A stretch of DNA of 64,000 nt from Phycisphaeraceae bacterium (GCA_019454185.1 CP075368.1:3203649-3267648); one strand, 5' to 3'. Counted from the stretch's first letter, positions 43,467-53,657 are shown. Translations and numbers: made by a program. The notes: a model not told the origin generated them from the letters alone.

Positions 43467-45317
43467 TCACTCTCCCGCCGGAACGCCGCCCTTGCGGGGG
43501 TCGGAGACGGCGTCGAGCGTCCCTGCGGGGGTCCTGTGGATCAGCTGAACGACCGCGCCGCTGGTTGCATCCTTGACGTTGTGCCGAAGCTTGCGAAGCC
43601 AGAGCGACACGCCCATCCCGCTCATGATCTCTTTGTCGTCGAACCCGCGCTCGATCTCAAGAACGCTGGGGAGCCACTGGTGGTGCATCCGCTTGGCGGC
43701 AACGGCGTCCGCGGCATTCATGTTGCGAACCAGAATGTTGAGGATCGACTGAGCCGTTGCCGTGATGATGCGCGGGCCGCCGGATGCGCCGGCGACGATG
43801 ATCGGGACATCGGCATCGAGCACGATGGTGGGAGACATGCTGCTGAGCGGGCGCTTGCCCGGCTCGGGGAGGTTCTTCTCTGATTGGCGGAGCCCATAGG
43901 CGTTGGGCTTGTCCAGACGCGTGGTGAAATCATCCATCTGATTGTTGAGGCAGAACCCCGAGCCGGGAACCGCAACATACGAGCCGAACTCGGTGTTGAT
44001 GGTCTCGGTACACGCGACCGCACCGCCCCGGCCGTCGATCACGCTGATGTGGCTGGTGCCGGAATCGATCTTGATCTGCCCGGGCTCGCCGTAGTACTCG
44101 GGTCCGTACGAGCGGGAGGGGTTGATGCGCCTGGCAAAGTCGTCCAGACGCTGCGCCCCGAGCAGCTTCTTCACCGGGATGGCCGTGAACTTCGGATCGG
44201 CCAGGTAGTTGGAGCGATCCGCAAAGGCGAACTTGAACGACTCGGCCAGTTGGTGCGCGTACGACGCGCTGTTCCCCTCGGACCAGAGTGTCGCAAGCCC
44301 GCGGCGTTCGGCGAGCCCCAGAATCTGCCCGATCGCGATCCCTCCGGAACTCGGCGGCGGCATCAGCAGGACCCGCTTGCCGAGAAACTCGACGGTCAGC
44401 GGCTCGCCGTCATCGACACGCGGGAGTCTGAAGTCGGCCTCGGTAAACCATGCCGCAGAACGCGGGGCCGCTCGCCCGCCCGCTGTGTACGTGACCAACG
44501 CGTCCGCGTTCACGTGCTCGATGAGCGACTGCGCGAACGCGCCGCTGTAAAAGGCATCGGCTCCATCTCGGACGATCGCCTCCAGCAGCGCGGCCTGCTC
44601 AGGGTTCTTGATGGTGTCGCCGAGCGCGATCGCGCCCGAACCGAGGAATCGCTCCCACGTGAACGCGAAGCGCGTCTGGTAGTCCTTGTTGATCACGAAC
44701 CGCTCGGTGGCGTTGATGGCCGCACGCATGTACGCGCCGTCCGTCTGGAAGCCCTCGCGTGCGGCCCGAATGGCCGGGGCGAGCACGGTGGCACGGTCGA
44801 GCGTGCCGTACGTCTCGAGGGCATAGAGCAGCCCCGCGACAGTGCCGGGCACACCCGAAGCGAGCGCACCGTCGAGCGAAGCACGCTCCTGGTCGAGAGA
44901 CTCGTAGAAGTTCTTGCGTGCGGCACGCGGCGCGAGCTCGCGGTAGTTGATCGCACGCTCGACGCGGGGGGCTCCGGGCTTCGCGTCTTTGGGCGGAAGT
45001 GAGATGAGCATGAATCCGCCGCCGCCGATCCCGCACGAGAAGGGGCGAACCACGGAGAGCGTGAACGATGCAGCGACGGCCGCGTCAACGGCGTTGCCCC
45101 CCTTGGCGAGCATCTCCGCGCCCACCCGCGAGGCGATCGGATGATCCGCTGCAACGGCGTACCTGGTGAAGGTGGCGCCGAAGCCCGAGGTGGGAACAGC
45201 AGCGGGGGCGGTCTCGGATTGGGCGGAAGCGACTGCCGGTGCGAGAAGGAGGAACACCGCAACTCGAATGAGAGAGTGCATAAACAAACGCGGGCTGAGG
45301 GAATGAGCGAGAGGCAT
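43467..45317 (-). CDS. ggt: Gamma-glutamyltransferase
   Basis: The 616-residue precursor has a signal peptide (about 12-32, ending VASAQ). GGT cleaves itself to give the N-terminal nucleophile T421 (SGTSHISVID) and moves gamma-glutamyl groups from glutathione in the periplasm. S492-S493 in PLSSMSPT and GASGGPRI are further family marks. ATG at 45317 is chosen because GGAGC precedes it; ATG at 45281 is an alternative. The first 28 mature residues (SETAPAAVPTS...VAADHP) are duplicated in a remnant at 46835-46996 that carries a different signal peptide, so the present leader may have been acquired in a rearrangement. Confidence 0.92.
   Translation of the reverse strand: MPLAHSLSPRLFMHSLIRVAVFLLLAPAVASAQSETAPAAVPTSGFGATFTRYAVAADHPIASRVGAEMLAKGGNAVDAAVAASFTLSVVRPFSCGIGGGGFMLISLPPKDAKPGAPRVERAINYRELAPRAARKNFYESLDQERASLDGALASGVPGTVAGLLYALETYGTLDRATVLAPAIRAAREGFQTDGAYMRAAINATERFVINKDYQTRFAFTWERFLGSGAIALGDTIKNPEQAALLEAIVRDGADAFYSGAFAQSLIEHVNADALVTYTAGGRAAPRSAAWFTEADFRLPRVDDGEPLTVEFLGKRVLLMPPPSSGGIAIGQILGLAERRGLATLWSEGNSASYAHQLAESFKFAFADRSNYLADPKFTAIPVKKLLGAQRLDDFARRINPSRSYGPEYYGEPGQIKIDSGTSHISVIDGRGGAVACTETINTEFGSYVAVPGSGFCLNNQMDDFTTRLDKPNAYGLRQSEKNLPEPGKRPLSSMSPTIVLDADVPIIVAGASGGPRIITATAQSILNILVRNMNAADAVAAKRMHHQWLPSVLEIERGFDDKEIMSGMGVSLWLRKLRHNVKDATSGAVVQLIHRTPAGTLDAVSDPRKGGVPAGE
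45138..45225. repeat. 88-bp direct repeat, copy 1 (within ggt)
   Basis: This stretch matches 46835-46922 at 86 of 88 bases in the same orientation. It encodes the start of mature GGT. The two copies flank about 1.6 kb carrying the G-tract promoter and two genes. Confidence 0.9.
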
Positions 45318-45390
45318 AAAAGCTCCAATCATGAACCAGACAATATGTGCGGACACGCTGATAAGATTCTCACAATCCGATACAACTGAC

Positions 45391-45422
45391 TTGACAGCCG
45401 GTGGGGGGGGGGGGGGTAGAGT
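45391..45422 (+). promoter_or_regulatory. Promoter with 14-G tract in the spacer
   Basis: A perfect TTGACA (45391-45396) is followed by a 20-base spacer that contains 14 consecutive G (45403-45416), then TAGAGT (45417-45422, 4/6). A spacer of 20 is too long for good activity; loss of three G would give the ideal 17. Slippage in such a tract would switch or grade transcription of the downstream gene at 45455. Confidence 0.65.
45403..45416 (+). repeat. Poly-G tract (14 G) in a promoter
   Basis: Fourteen consecutive G lie between the -35 and -10 elements of the promoter at 45391-45422. Length may vary between cells or be mis-called by the sequencer. Confidence 0.9.
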
Positions 45423-45454
45423 GGCAATATCAGCACTCAACAAGGGAGGAACCC

Positions 45455-46366
45455 ATGGCTGTGCGTGCTCAACTTTCTCGATTCGTCGTGATCTCTTTGA
45501 CGTTGTTCATGTCTGCTTTCTGGGTGCTTACGTCGAGCGCCCAGGTATGGGATGAGGTCGGCGCGACCGAGGCGCTGACTGGTCAGCCATACGACTGGAC
45601 CGGCACCGCGGGAATCGCATACTCGGACGGCGAGTTGTGGTACATGGATTATGACGGCGAGAACTCGCCGCCCGCGGTTGATCTTGTCGCTGCGACCATT
45701 GCTTACCGATTTCCGGTGTCTTGGTACACAGAGTCAGTGTATACGTTCTTTGAAGACAACCCGGGCGATTCTCCCTTTGGCGAGCCCATGATCGTGACGG
45801 TCTCGGTCGATGCGGTGGCATTCGAGGTGGCAACGCCTTTCTATGACGGCTATGTGGTTGGACTCATGGTAACCTATGCGAGCAGTGCGGGGGAGTTCCG
45901 TGGTTCGGAAGAACTCGAAGTCTTCTCTCCGGGCGATCTGTTGCCGGATAAGCAGAGCGCGAGGCGAAGCGTCAGGCGTCTGGCGGCAACGCAATCCCCT
46001 TCTCCCACCAATGCCGGCCCGGCCGGAGTCGAGCTCACCTGTGAAGAGAAATGCGCATTGACTCGTCAAACAGCACGAAAGAATGCCTTCGACAATTATA
46101 CTACTCACGCAAAGTTGTGCAGCATCGCTGCGGGGGCTGGAGCCGGGTCGGGGTGCCTGGCAGGCCTTACGGCGTGCGGCTGGCTCGCGCCGCCGTTTAC
46201 ACCTGTTATCTGCTGCATAGGTGGGGGCATTATCGGTACGGGGCTTGGGATGAGTGCATGCTTGTACAGTGTCACCGAGCTGTACGAGTCTGCATTGCGA
46301 GGCATCGAGCGTGAGTACAGAGACTGCATGCTTACTCAGTGTGGTATCGTGATCGCAGATGAGTAA
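45455..46366 (+). CDS. Secreted protein of unknown function, Cys-rich with Gly-rich hydrophobic C-terminus
   Basis: The product has 303 residues. A signal peptide (1-29, ending SSAQ) leads to an acidic aromatic-rich domain (about 30-155, DWTGTAGIAY, YDGYVVGLMV). After a Ser/Arg linker comes a Cys-rich part (about 195-300). It includes CEEKCAL, then a hydrophobic Gly-zipper segment (IAAGAGAGSGCLAGLTACGW and CCIGGGIIGTG) of the kind found in pore-forming or bacteriocin-like peptides, then YRDCMLTQCG. No family is recognised. AAGGGAGGA precedes the ATG. It overlaps the next gene by eight bases. Base use is less GC-biased than in the flanks, which suggests foreign origin or relaxed selection. Confidence 0.7.
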   Translation: MAVRAQLSRFVVISLTLFMSAFWVLTSSAQVWDEVGATEALTGQPYDWTGTAGIAYSDGELWYMDYDGENSPPAVDLVAATIAYRFPVSWYTESVYTFFEDNPGDSPFGEPMIVTVSVDAVAFEVATPFYDGYVVGLMVTYASSAGEFRGSEELEVFSPGDLLPDKQSARRSVRRLAATQSPSPTNAGPAGVELTCEEKCALTRQTARKNAFDNYTTHAKLCSIAAGAGAGSGCLAGLTACGWLAPPFTPVICCIGGGIIGTGLGMSACLYSVTELYESALRGIEREYRDCMLTQCGIVIADE

Positions 46367-46793
46367 GCAGAAGCGATTCAACCTGAATGCGCATGACTGG
46401 GCACGCCACCTGCCCCCGTCGTATCTTGCCTCTCGAGTGCGTCGGCGCATACATATCTTTGTCGGCGCGATCATGACTCCCCTCTTTGTTGTTCTGATCT
46501 CTTGGTTCGCCACGACTATTTCGCCGGATCGAGTCCGGATTCAGATTCTGTGCTTGCTTGCGTTCTGTGCGTGCAGTCTTGCGTACTTGGCGTGGATCTT
46601 GATCAGATGGACAAGTGCAGCGAGGCGGGCGAAGTCGATGGGCTGGCAGTTGTGTCCGGTCTGCCTCTACGACCTCTCCGGAGACGGCTGCTCGCCCGAT
46701 GCCGACGCGATGCTCTTCGTCTGCCCAGAGTGCGGCGGCCGCTACGACATGGATGACCTGAGAACCGCCTGGGCTGCTGGCCAGCGCTGACAC
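46359..46793 (+). CDS. Membrane protein with C-terminal zinc ribbon
   Basis: The product has 144 residues. Two membrane helices (about 33-53 and 62-83) are followed by a cytosolic zinc ribbon with C99-x2-C102 (CPVC) and C122-x2-C125 (CPEC). This CxxC...CPECG tail is frequent in planctomycete membrane proteins of unknown role. It overlaps the secreted protein gene by eight bases, so the pair is translationally coupled and could act together, for instance as a secreted factor with its membrane partner. A similar secreted/zinc-ribbon pair occurs at 57840-60051. Confidence 0.7.
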
Positions 46794-46834
46794 TCAGCAC
46801 GGCTTCGTTGGGGGTTGGCATTGCCTGTGTCTAC

Positions 46835-46922
46835 CGGATGATCCGCTGCAACGGCGTACCTGGTGAATGTGGCGCCGAAGCCCGAGGTGGGAACAGCTGC
46901 GGGGGCGGTCTCGGATTGGGCG
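46835..46922. repeat. 88-bp direct repeat, copy 2 (ggt remnant)
   Basis: This copy differs at two positions from 45138-45225. Left of 46835 the similarity to ggt stops abruptly. Confidence 0.9.
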
Positions 46923-46996
46923 AGCGTCGGCGCGGCGTAACCCCCGACCGCGAGAGATGCGGTCACGAGCCAGTGAAGCCAGGGTACTGATCGCAT
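46835..46996 (-). pseudogene. 5' remnant of a gamma-glutamyltransferase gene
   Basis: The reading frame begins at ATG 46996, which shares its A with the TGA of the phosphoesterase (46998-46996), a translational-coupling junction. It encodes a signal peptide (MRSVPWLHWLVTASLAVGG...TLAQ) joined to about 28 residues identical to the mature start of the intact GGT (SETAPAAVPTSGFGATF...), then runs into unrelated sequence. It is best read as the original start of ggt, once second in an operon with the phosphoesterase, left behind after a rearrangement. A collapsed tandem duplication is the main alternative. Confidence 0.75.
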
Positions 46997-47982
46997 CAGG
47001 CCTCCGCCTTCCATCCGTAGTTCATATACCGATACCCGAACGTGCCGTCCTCGTTGAGGTCCAGAAGCCCGTATCCCTCGTTGCACTCGTGGTGCGAGCC
47101 CTTCCACCAGTTGCCGCTGACGGCCCCGTCGCAGATGTAAGAGACGCCCCGATAGTCAAGCCGCTCGTTGCGGTGCATGTGCCCGCTCAGCGCGACCTTC
47201 ACCTGCGGGTTCTCGCCGAAGAGCTTCACAACACGCGCCATGTCCGTCAGCATCAGCCCGCCGGAGACCTTCCACCCCTCGCGCGGCTTGTCTTTCATGT
47301 CGATCAGCGGCGTCGCCGAAACGATCGAGATGTGCGAGACCACACAGGTCGGGCGATCGCGGTTCGCCGCGAGATCGGCCTTGAGCCACTCGAACTGCTC
47401 GTCCTCAAGACGCCCGATGTAGCCGGTGTCGCCGTCGGGCTGGACGCTGTCGAGGATCACGAAGCGCCACGCACCCTTGTTGAAAGCGTGCCACGCTCTC
47501 TCCATGCCCAGATTCTCCAGTGCCCAGCGCTTTCCCCACCTGGCCTCATCGCCCCTGGTCTGGCTCTTCTTCTTGTTCCAGCCCCAGATGTCGTGGTTGC
47601 CGAGCGTGTGGCGCACGTCGCCGGCATACCCGGCATCCTTCCACGCGCGGAGAAAGAGATCCCACTGCTCGCGGGTGCGCTGCTCGGTCGCCTCGAACCC
47701 ATCCATGATCAGGTCGCCCCCGGTGATGATCAGATCCGGGCTCTGCCCCGAAGCGTGCCGGATGCACGCCAGCAGGCCGTCGTACGCGCGCCGCTCGGGT
47801 TGCACGTGGGTGTCGGTCATGTGAACGAGCCGGAGCGAGCCCGAAGCACGCCCGACACCCGCGCCCGATGCCGCCTGCGCACGCGACCCTGCACCGAGCC
47901 CCGCCAGTCCCGCGGCTCCGACACCGATGGCCGCGATCGCTTCGCGACGAGAGAGCGAGAGACGGTCGCCGTGGTTTCGCAT
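46996..47982 (-). CDS. Tat-exported calcineurin-like metallophosphoesterase
   Basis: The product has 328 residues. A twin-arginine signal (SRREAIAAIG, 11-20, then a hydrophobic Ala/Gly helix) indicates export of a folded, metal-loaded enzyme. All phosphoesterase ligands are present: D57-x-H59 in MTDTHV, GGD in ITGGDLIMDG, GNHD, His in VVSHIS and GHMHRN. It resembles purple-acid/icc-type phosphoesterases that act on phosphate esters outside the cytosol. Its stop overlaps the ATG of the ggt remnant, so ggt once followed it in the same operon. Upstream, 276 bases separate it from mrpA. Confidence 0.88.
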   Translation of the reverse strand: MRNHGDRLSLSRREAIAAIGVGAAGLAGLGAGSRAQAASGAGVGRASGSLRLVHMTDTHVQPERRAYDGLLACIRHASGQSPDLIITGGDLIMDGFEATEQRTREQWDLFLRAWKDAGYAGDVRHTLGNHDIWGWNKKKSQTRGDEARWGKRWALENLGMERAWHAFNKGAWRFVILDSVQPDGDTGYIGRLEDEQFEWLKADLAANRDRPTCVVSHISIVSATPLIDMKDKPREGWKVSGGLMLTDMARVVKLFGENPQVKVALSGHMHRNERLDYRGVSYICDGAVSGNWWKGSHHECNEGYGLLDLNEDGTFGYRYMNYGWKAEA

Positions 47983-48244
47983 GCCAGAACTCCTTGTCTG
48001 TCAGAGTGGGGGTCTTCGAGTGGGGGGGACAACCGTGGGGGCTTTCGAGCGTGGTGGGGCTTCGAGCGAGCGCGGAGCAACGAATAAAGGATCGAGCGAA
48101 GCGGATCAGTGGGCTCAGCGGCCGCCCGGTGCGCCAGCATATCGCGATCGGGGTGACGATTGCGAGCGTGCTCGCCAGTGCCGGGCCTGCCCGAGGGTCT
48201 AAAATGCCCACGCACCTTCGCGTACCCGTCGTCCGCTCGCGGCA

Positions 48245-48250
48245 GGGAGG
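48245..48250 (+). promoter_or_regulatory. Ribosome binding site deciding the mrpA TTG start
   Basis: GGGAGG at 48245-48250 lies eight bases before TTG at 48259, where the first hydrophobic helix begins. A longer frame open from 48160 would add a non-hydrophobic leader without a ribosome site. Confidence 0.55.
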
Positions 48251-48258
48251 CCCCCTCG

Positions 48259-50601
48259 TTGACGCTCCTGGCGATCGTCATCTCCGGTTTCGTTCTCGCC
48301 ATTGCCGCGCCGTGGGTCACGCGCGCGACGGGCAAGTCCGCGGGGTGGATACTGGCGGCCCTTCCCGCTGCGATCGCGGGCTACCTCATCTCTCAGGTCT
48401 CCGGCGTTGCCTCCGGCCAGACGGTCTCCGTGGCCTACCAGTGGATTCCCGGGCTGGGCATCGACCTTTCGTTCATGCTGGACGGTCTCTCGCTCCTCTT
48501 CGCGCTGATGATCAGCGGGATCGGCGCCCTCATCCTTATTTATGCCGGCGGCTATCTCGCCGGGCACCCCCATCAGGGGCGACTCTTCTGCTTCCTCTTG
48601 CTCTTCATGGGCTCGATGCTGGGCGTGGTGCTTGCTGCCAACGTGCTGACGCTCTTTGTCTTCTGGGAACTGACGAGCATCACCTCCTACCTCTTGATCG
48701 GCTTCGACCATCGGCGGAAGGAGGCCCGTGCCGCGGCATTGCAGGCGCTTCTCGTCACCGGTCTGGGCGGGCTCGCCATGCTTGCAGGCCTGTTGCTGAT
48801 GGGGCATGTCGCGGGGTCGTACTCAATCTCGGAGATCCTGAGCCGGCGTGATGTCCTGCAATCGCACGCGCTCGCGCCCGCCATCACCATACTAGTTCTT
48901 GTCGGTTGCTTCACGAAGTCTGCGCAGTTTCCCTTCCACTTCTGGCTCCCCGGCGCGATGGAAGCGCCGACGCCGATCAGCGCGTACCTGCACTCGTCCA
49001 CGATGGTCAAGGCCGGGATCTATCTCATGGCCCGGCTCACTCCCGCGCTCGGCTCGACCGAGCTCTGGCAGTGGCTGCTGACGGGCGCGGGAGCCGCCAC
49101 GATGCTCGCCGGCGCACTCCTGGCGATGCGCGAAGCGTATCTCAAGCGGCTCCTGGCCTATTCGACTGTCTCTGCACTCGGCATCATCACGATGGGGCTG
49201 GGGATCGGCACAGAGAAAGCAATTTCCGCGGCGATCGCCTTCATCCTCGCCCACGCGCTCTACAAGGGCTCGCTCTTCATGGTCGCGGGAGCAATCGATC
49301 ACGAGACCGGCGAGAAGAATGTCGACAAACTCTCGGGCCTGCGCAGGGCGATGCCGATCCTCTCGATCGTCGCGCTCCTCGCCGCGGCCTCACAGGCCGG
49401 GTTCCCCCCGCTTGCCGGTTTCGTGGCCAAAGAGATGATGCTCGAGTCCGCCCTGCACGCGCCGATCATCGCCGTGGTGCTGACCGCCGCCCTCACGCTC
49501 TCCGCGGCGTTGCTGGTCGTCGTCGCCGGGCTCGTCGCCTTCAAGCCCTTCTTCGGGGGCGAGCGTCCGACGCCCAAGCACGCGCACGAGCCGCCGCTCT
49601 CGCTCCTGCTCGGTCCCGGGTTGCTGGCGATCCTCGGCGTTGCGGTCGCGCTCGTGCCGGGCATGCTGGCCGATCCCCTGATCGCGCCCGCCGCATCCGC
49701 GACGCTCGGCACCGAATCGCACACGCATTTCAAGATCTGGCACGGCTTCAACCTCGCGCTCGGGCTGAGCGCGATCGCGACCGGCGTCGGCGTCCTGGTG
49801 TACGCGACGCGATCTCGCTGGATGCCGCTCGCAGGAGCCACGTCCGGGCTGGACCGCCTCTCACCGACGGCGTGCTACCACGGCGTGCTTCGGTTCGTCA
49901 CGGCGTTCGCCGAGAGCCAGACGCGCATGATCCAGACGGGGCGCCTGCGCGACTATCTCATCGTCATCTTCCTCGTCACGATCGGTGTCGTCTCGTACCC
50001 GCTGCTCACGCGCGTCGGCCCGCCCGTCTGGAACGAGCTCGGCACCCTCCACTGGCTGGACGTCGGGATCGCGGTCCTGATCCTCCTCTCGGCGTTCGCG
50101 GCGGTCACCGCGAAGAACCGCCTGCTCGCGATCATCGCGCTGGGCATGGCGGGCCTGGGCGTCACGATGTTCTATGTGATCTACGCCGCACCCGATCTCG
50201 CGCTGACGCAGATCTCGATCGAGGCGCTCTCCGTGGTGCTCTTCGTGCTCGTCTTCCGGCGCCTGCCGGACTTCCGCTCGCTCTCGTCTCGCGCAGGAAA
50301 GTTGCGAGATGTGCTGATCGCGTGCGCGGGCGGTGGGATGATGGCCGGGCTCGTGCTCATGGCGACGAGCTACCCGTCCGCGACGAGCGTGAGCCGCGAC
50401 CTGGCCGAGCGGAGCTACCCGGAAGGCCACGGCAAGAACGTGGTCAACGTGATCCTCGTGGACTTCCGCGCGATGGACACAATGGGCGAAATCACGGTGC
50501 TTGCGATCGCCGCCCTCGGCGTGCTCGCGCTGCTCAAACTCCGTGACCGGATCGACGACGAGCATCCGACCGCAGCGCCAGACGCGGGAGGGAGCACATG
50601 A
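48259..50601 (+). CDS. mrpA: Multisubunit Na+/H+ antiporter subunit A
   Basis: The product has 780 residues and about 20 membrane helices. The NuoL/MrpA core (about 60-450) contains [15 protein letters not shown], the [16 protein letters not shown] segment with the conserved Lys, and [13 protein letters not shown]. The C-terminal part (about 600-770) has the MrpA-specific [23 protein letters not shown] and [19 protein letters not shown] region. Mrp complexes expel Na+ (or K+) in exchange for H+ and support salt and alkali tolerance. It is the first of seven genes in canonical order. Starts with TTG; its stop overlaps mrpB by ATGA. Confidence 0.93.
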   Translation: MTLLAIVISGFVLAIAAPWVTRATGKSAGWILAALPAAIAGYLISQVSGVASGQTVSVAYQWIPGLGIDLSFMLDGLSLLFALMISGIGALILIYAGGYLAGHPHQGRLFCFLLLFMGSMLGVVLAANVLTLFVFWELTSITSYLLIGFDHRRKEARAAALQALLVTGLGGLAMLAGLLLMGHVAGSYSISEILSRRDVLQSHALAPAITILVLVGCFTKSAQFPFHFWLPGAMEAPTPISAYLHSSTMVKAGIYLMARLTPALGSTELWQWLLTGAGAATMLAGALLAMREAYLKRLLAYSTVSALGIITMGLGIGTEKAISAAIAFILAHALYKGSLFMVAGAIDHETGEKNVDKLSGLRRAMPILSIVALLAAASQAGFPPLAGFVAKEMMLESALHAPIIAVVLTAALTLSAALLVVVAGLVAFKPFFGGERPTPKHAHEPPLSLLLGPGLLAILGVAVALVPGMLADPLIAPAASATLGTESHTHFKIWHGFNLALGLSAIATGVGVLVYATRSRWMPLAGATSGLDRLSPTACYHGVLRFVTAFAESQTRMIQTGRLRDYLIVIFLVTIGVVSYPLLTRVGPPVWNELGTLHWLDVGIAVLILLSAFAAVTAKNRLLAIIALGMAGLGVTMFYVIYAAPDLALTQISIEALSVVLFVLVFRRLPDFRSLSSRAGKLRDVLIACAGGGMMAGLVLMATSYPSATSVSRDLAERSYPEGHGKNVVNVILVDFRAMDTMGEITVLAIAALGVLALLKLRDRIDDEHPTAAPDAGGST

Positions 50602-51011
50602 ACTCAGTCATCCTCCAGACCGCAACGCGCTTCCTCATGCCGCTCATCCTGGTCTTCTCCGTTGTCATCATGCTGCAGGGGCACAACAAGCCCGGCGGCG
50701 GGTTCATCGGCGGGCTGCTCGCCGCCGCGGCGTTCTCGCTCCACGCGCTCGCCTTCAACCCGGCAGAGACGCGGGCTTCGCTCCGATTCGACCTCCGCAG
50801 CATCATCGCGATCGGGCTGCTCATCTCGCTCAGCGCGGGGCTGCCAGCGCTCCTCACGGGCCAACCCCTCTTCACCGGGCTCTGGCACGAGATGATGGTT
50901 CCGGGCATCGGCGTCGTCCATCTGGGAACGCCCCTGCTCTTCGATCTGGGCGTCTACATCGTCGTGATCGGGATCAGCGTGCTCATGGTGCTCACCCTTG
51001 TCGAGGATTGA
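50598..51011 (+). CDS. mrpB: Na+/H+ antiporter subunit B
   Basis: The product has 137 residues and four membrane helices. [38 protein letters not shown] carries the family [12 protein letters not shown] loop (shown here as [11 protein letters not shown]). It is a small helper of the Mrp complex, located beside MrpA. The ATG overlaps the mrpA stop. Confidence 0.93.
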   Translation: MNSVILQTATRFLMPLILVFSVVIMLQGHNKPGGGFIGGLLAAAAFSLHALAFNPAETRASLRFDLRSIIAIGLLISLSAGLPALLTGQPLFTGLWHEMMVPGIGVVHLGTPLLFDLGVYIVVIGISVLMVLTLVED

Positions 51012-51029
51012 CGAAAGGAGTCTCCGTTC

Positions 51030-51377
51030 ATGCAGATTCTGATCGCGATCATCATCGGCGGCATCTTCGCGTGCGCGATCTACATGATCCTGCGCCGCAG
51101 CATCGTGAAGCTGATCATGGGGCTCGCGCTGCTCGGGCACGCCGCGAATCTCCTCATATTCTCCGCTGGCGGGCTTGCCAAGGGCCACCCCGCGCTCGTC
51201 GCGCCCGGCAGCACGGCCCCGCCCGAGCCCTACGCCGATCCGCTGCCCCAGGCCCTGATCCTGACCGCGATCGTGATCAGTTTCGGCGTCCTGGCGTTCA
51301 TGATGGTTCTGGTCAGTCGCGCGTACAACGCAGTGGGGAACGACGATACCGATGAGTTTGTGAACACCGAACGATGA
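51030..51377 (+). CDS. mrpC: Na+/H+ antiporter subunit C
   Basis: The product has 115 residues and three membrane helices, the NuoK-like subunit. [14 protein letters not shown] matches the conserved G-x2-LL-x-H/N-x2-NL motif and [17 protein letters not shown] the second signature. A ribosome site (GAAAGGAG) precedes the ATG at 51030, 18 bases after mrpB. It overlaps mrpD by ATGA. Confidence 0.93.
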   Translation: MQILIAIIIGGIFACAIYMILRRSIVKLIMGLALLGHAANLLIFSAGGLAKGHPALVAPGSTAPPEPYADPLPQALILTAIVISFGVLAFMMVLVSRAYNAVGNDDTDEFVNTER

Positions 51378-52903
51378 GCACACTCGCAGTCCTTCCCGTG
51401 ATTCTCCCTCTGGCCGCAGGCGCGATCAGCGTGCTGCTCTGGAAGTCGCTCCGCGTGCAGCGTGTGGTCGGCGTGGTCGCGACGCTCGCGCTCGTCATCG
51501 TCTCGCTCCTTCTCTTCAGAGAGGTCCATCGCGAAGGGATCATCGTCGTCCGCATGGGAAGCTGGCCCTCGCCGCTCGGCATCAGCTTCGTCGTCGATCT
51601 GTTCGGCTCGATCATGGTCGTGCTCGCCGCCATCACCGGCGCGGCAACCGCCATCTACTCGGTCCGCGGCATCGACAAGCGGCGACAGTCGTTCCTCTAC
51701 TTTCCACTGCTCCATATCCTGCTGATGGGCGTCTGCGGCGCATTCCTCACGGGCGACATCTTCAATCTCTACGTCTGGTTCGAGGTACTCCTGATGTCCT
51801 CGTTCGTGCTCCTCGCGCTCGGCAACGAACGCGACCAGCTCGAGGGCGCAATCAAATATGTCACCATCAACCTCATGTCCTCCGCACTCTTCCTCACGTC
51901 GATCGGCATCCTCTACGGAACCTTCGGCACCCTGGACATGGCCGATCTCTCTCGCAAGATCGCCGCCACGCAGAACACCGGCATCGTCACCACGCTCTCG
52001 ATGCTCTTCCTCATCGCCTTCGGCATCAAGGCCGCGATCTTCCCCCTCTTCTTTTGGCTCCCCGCCTCGTACCACACACCCCCCTTCGCCGTCTCCGCCA
52101 TCTTCGCGGGATTGCTCACGAAGGTCGGCGTCTACGCGATCATCAGAGTCTTCACGCTGCTCTTCCCCATCGATCCGGGCTTCACGCGCCCGCTCATGCT
52201 CTTTCTCGCGGCCATGACGATGCTCACCGGGGTTCTCGGCGCAGCCGCACAGATGGAGTTCCGGCGCGTCCTCTCCTTCCACATCATCAGCCAGATCGGC
52301 TACATGCTCCTGGGGCTCGCGCTCGCGACGCCCCTCGCGCTCGCCGGCTCGGTCTTCTACATCATGCACCACATCATCGTCAAAGCTAATCTCTTCTTCA
52401 TCGCGGGGCTGGCCGAGCGTATCCGCGGCACCTCCGACCTCAAAGCGATCGGCCCCGTCAGCGTCTACGCGCGGTCCCCGCTGGTCGCGATCCTCTTCTT
52501 CATTCCGGCCATGTCGCTGGCGGGCATCCCGCCGCTCTCCGGGTTCTTCGCAAAGCTGGTGCTCATCCGTGCCGGGCTCGAGATCGGCGAGTGGGCGATC
52601 ATCGCCGTCGCCCTCGTCGTGAGCATCCTCACGCTGTACTCGATGACGAAGATCTGGGCCGAGGCCTTCTGGAAAGGGCCCGCTCGGCGCGAGGACGAGG
52701 CCGAGAGCGTCACAAAGGACGCCGTGCCCCCCTCGATGCTGCTCCCCGTTGCAACGCTCGCGGCAATCACAGTCGCCGTCGGCCTCTTCGCGGGGCCGAT
52801 CTTTGACATCGCGAGCCGCGCCGCCGCCCAGTTGCTCGACAAAGAGGGGTACGTCCGCGCGGTGCTGGGCGACGACGCGATGCAAGCGGAGGGATCGCCA
52901 TGA
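51374..52903 (+). CDS. mrpD: Na+/H+ antiporter subunit D
   Basis: The product has 509 residues with 14 predicted helices, NuoN-like. Marks are [20 protein letters not shown], the [19 protein letters not shown] segment and [14 protein letters not shown]. With MrpA it forms the probable ion-translocating pair. Start ATG at 51374, stop overlapping mrpE. Confidence 0.94.
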   Translation: MSTLAVLPVILPLAAGAISVLLWKSLRVQRVVGVVATLALVIVSLLLFREVHREGIIVVRMGSWPSPLGISFVVDLFGSIMVVLAAITGAATAIYSVRGIDKRRQSFLYFPLLHILLMGVCGAFLTGDIFNLYVWFEVLLMSSFVLLALGNERDQLEGAIKYVTINLMSSALFLTSIGILYGTFGTLDMADLSRKIAATQNTGIVTTLSMLFLIAFGIKAAIFPLFFWLPASYHTPPFAVSAIFAGLLTKVGVYAIIRVFTLLFPIDPGFTRPLMLFLAAMTMLTGVLGAAAQMEFRRVLSFHIISQIGYMLLGLALATPLALAGSVFYIMHHIIVKANLFFIAGLAERIRGTSDLKAIGPVSVYARSPLVAILFFIPAMSLAGIPPLSGFFAKLVLIRAGLEIGEWAIIAVALVVSILTLYSMTKIWAEAFWKGPARREDEAESVTKDAVPPSMLLPVATLAAITVAVGLFAGPIFDIASRAAAQLLDKEGYVRAVLGDDAMQAEGSP

Positions 52904-53373
52904 GTCTCCTCGCCGCGAACCTGATCCTGGCCGTTCTCTGGGGCCTGACCACGGAGAACTTCTCCGTGATGAACCTGACGATCGGGTATCTCGTCTCGCT
53001 GGGAATCCTGGTCTTTGTCCGGCGCGCGCTGGGCGATTCCCATTACTTCCGCGATATCAGCGAGGTGCTCGCGCTCGTCTGGTTCTTCCTGAAGGAACTG
53101 GTGATCGCCAACATCCGCATGGCCAAGTACACCCTCTCGCCGCTCGACCGGCTGAGGCCCGGCATCATCGCGGTGCCGATGGACTTCATGACCGACGCCG
53201 AGATCACGCTGCTGGCGAACCTGATCACGCTCACGCCGGGTACGCTCTCGATCGACGTCTCGAAAGACAAGCGGACGCTCTTCGTCCATGTCATGGACAT
53301 CACCTCCGCCCAGGCGGTGCGCGACGAGATCAAGCAGGGCTTCGAGGCCCGTGTGCTGAGGGCCGCACGATGA
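52900..53373 (+). CDS. mrpE: Na+/H+ antiporter subunit E
   Basis: The product has 157 residues. Two or three N-terminal helices are followed by a soluble domain with [26 protein letters not shown] (family-typical TPGT and H-x-L/M-D). It has the normal family length. Overlaps mrpF by ATGA. Confidence 0.92.
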   Translation: MSLLAANLILAVLWGLTTENFSVMNLTIGYLVSLGILVFVRRALGDSHYFRDISEVLALVWFFLKELVIANIRMAKYTLSPLDRLRPGIIAVPMDFMTDAEITLLANLITLTPGTLSIDVSKDKRTLFVHVMDITSAQAVRDEIKQGFEARVLRAAR

Positions 53374-53657
53374 CAGAGTTCGGCGCATCCATGCTCGGCT
53401 GGACGGTTCCCGCCGTGATGGCGATCCTCGCGCTCGCGACCGCGATGGCCGTCTTCCGACTCGTCCGAGGCCCGACACTCCCGGACCACGTCGTCGCGCT
53501 CGACCTCATCGGAACCATCGTCGCAGGCATCGTCGCGATCCACGCCATCCGAACACACCAGCCGGTCTACATCTACGCCTCGCTCGTCCTCGGGCTTGTG
53601 CTCTTCCTCGGAACGGTTGCCATCGGCTACTACCTCGAACGGAAGGTGACGCGATGA
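53370..53657 (+). CDS. mrpF: Na+/H+ antiporter subunit F
   Basis: The product has 95 residues and three membrane helices. RLVRGPTLPDHVVALDLIG is the MrpF hallmark (RGPxxxDRxVALD, here with H). Start ATG at 53370 and overlap with mrpG by ATGA. Confidence 0.92.
   Translation: MTEFGASMLGWTVPAVMAILALATAMAVFRLVRGPTLPDHVVALDLIGTIVAGIVAIHAIRTHQPVYIYASLVLGLVLFLGTVAIGYYLERKVTR

Noticed and set aside
46867..48087. A 406-residue plus-strand frame
   Set aside because: It is antisense to the phosphoesterase, which has all metal ligands and a Tat signal.
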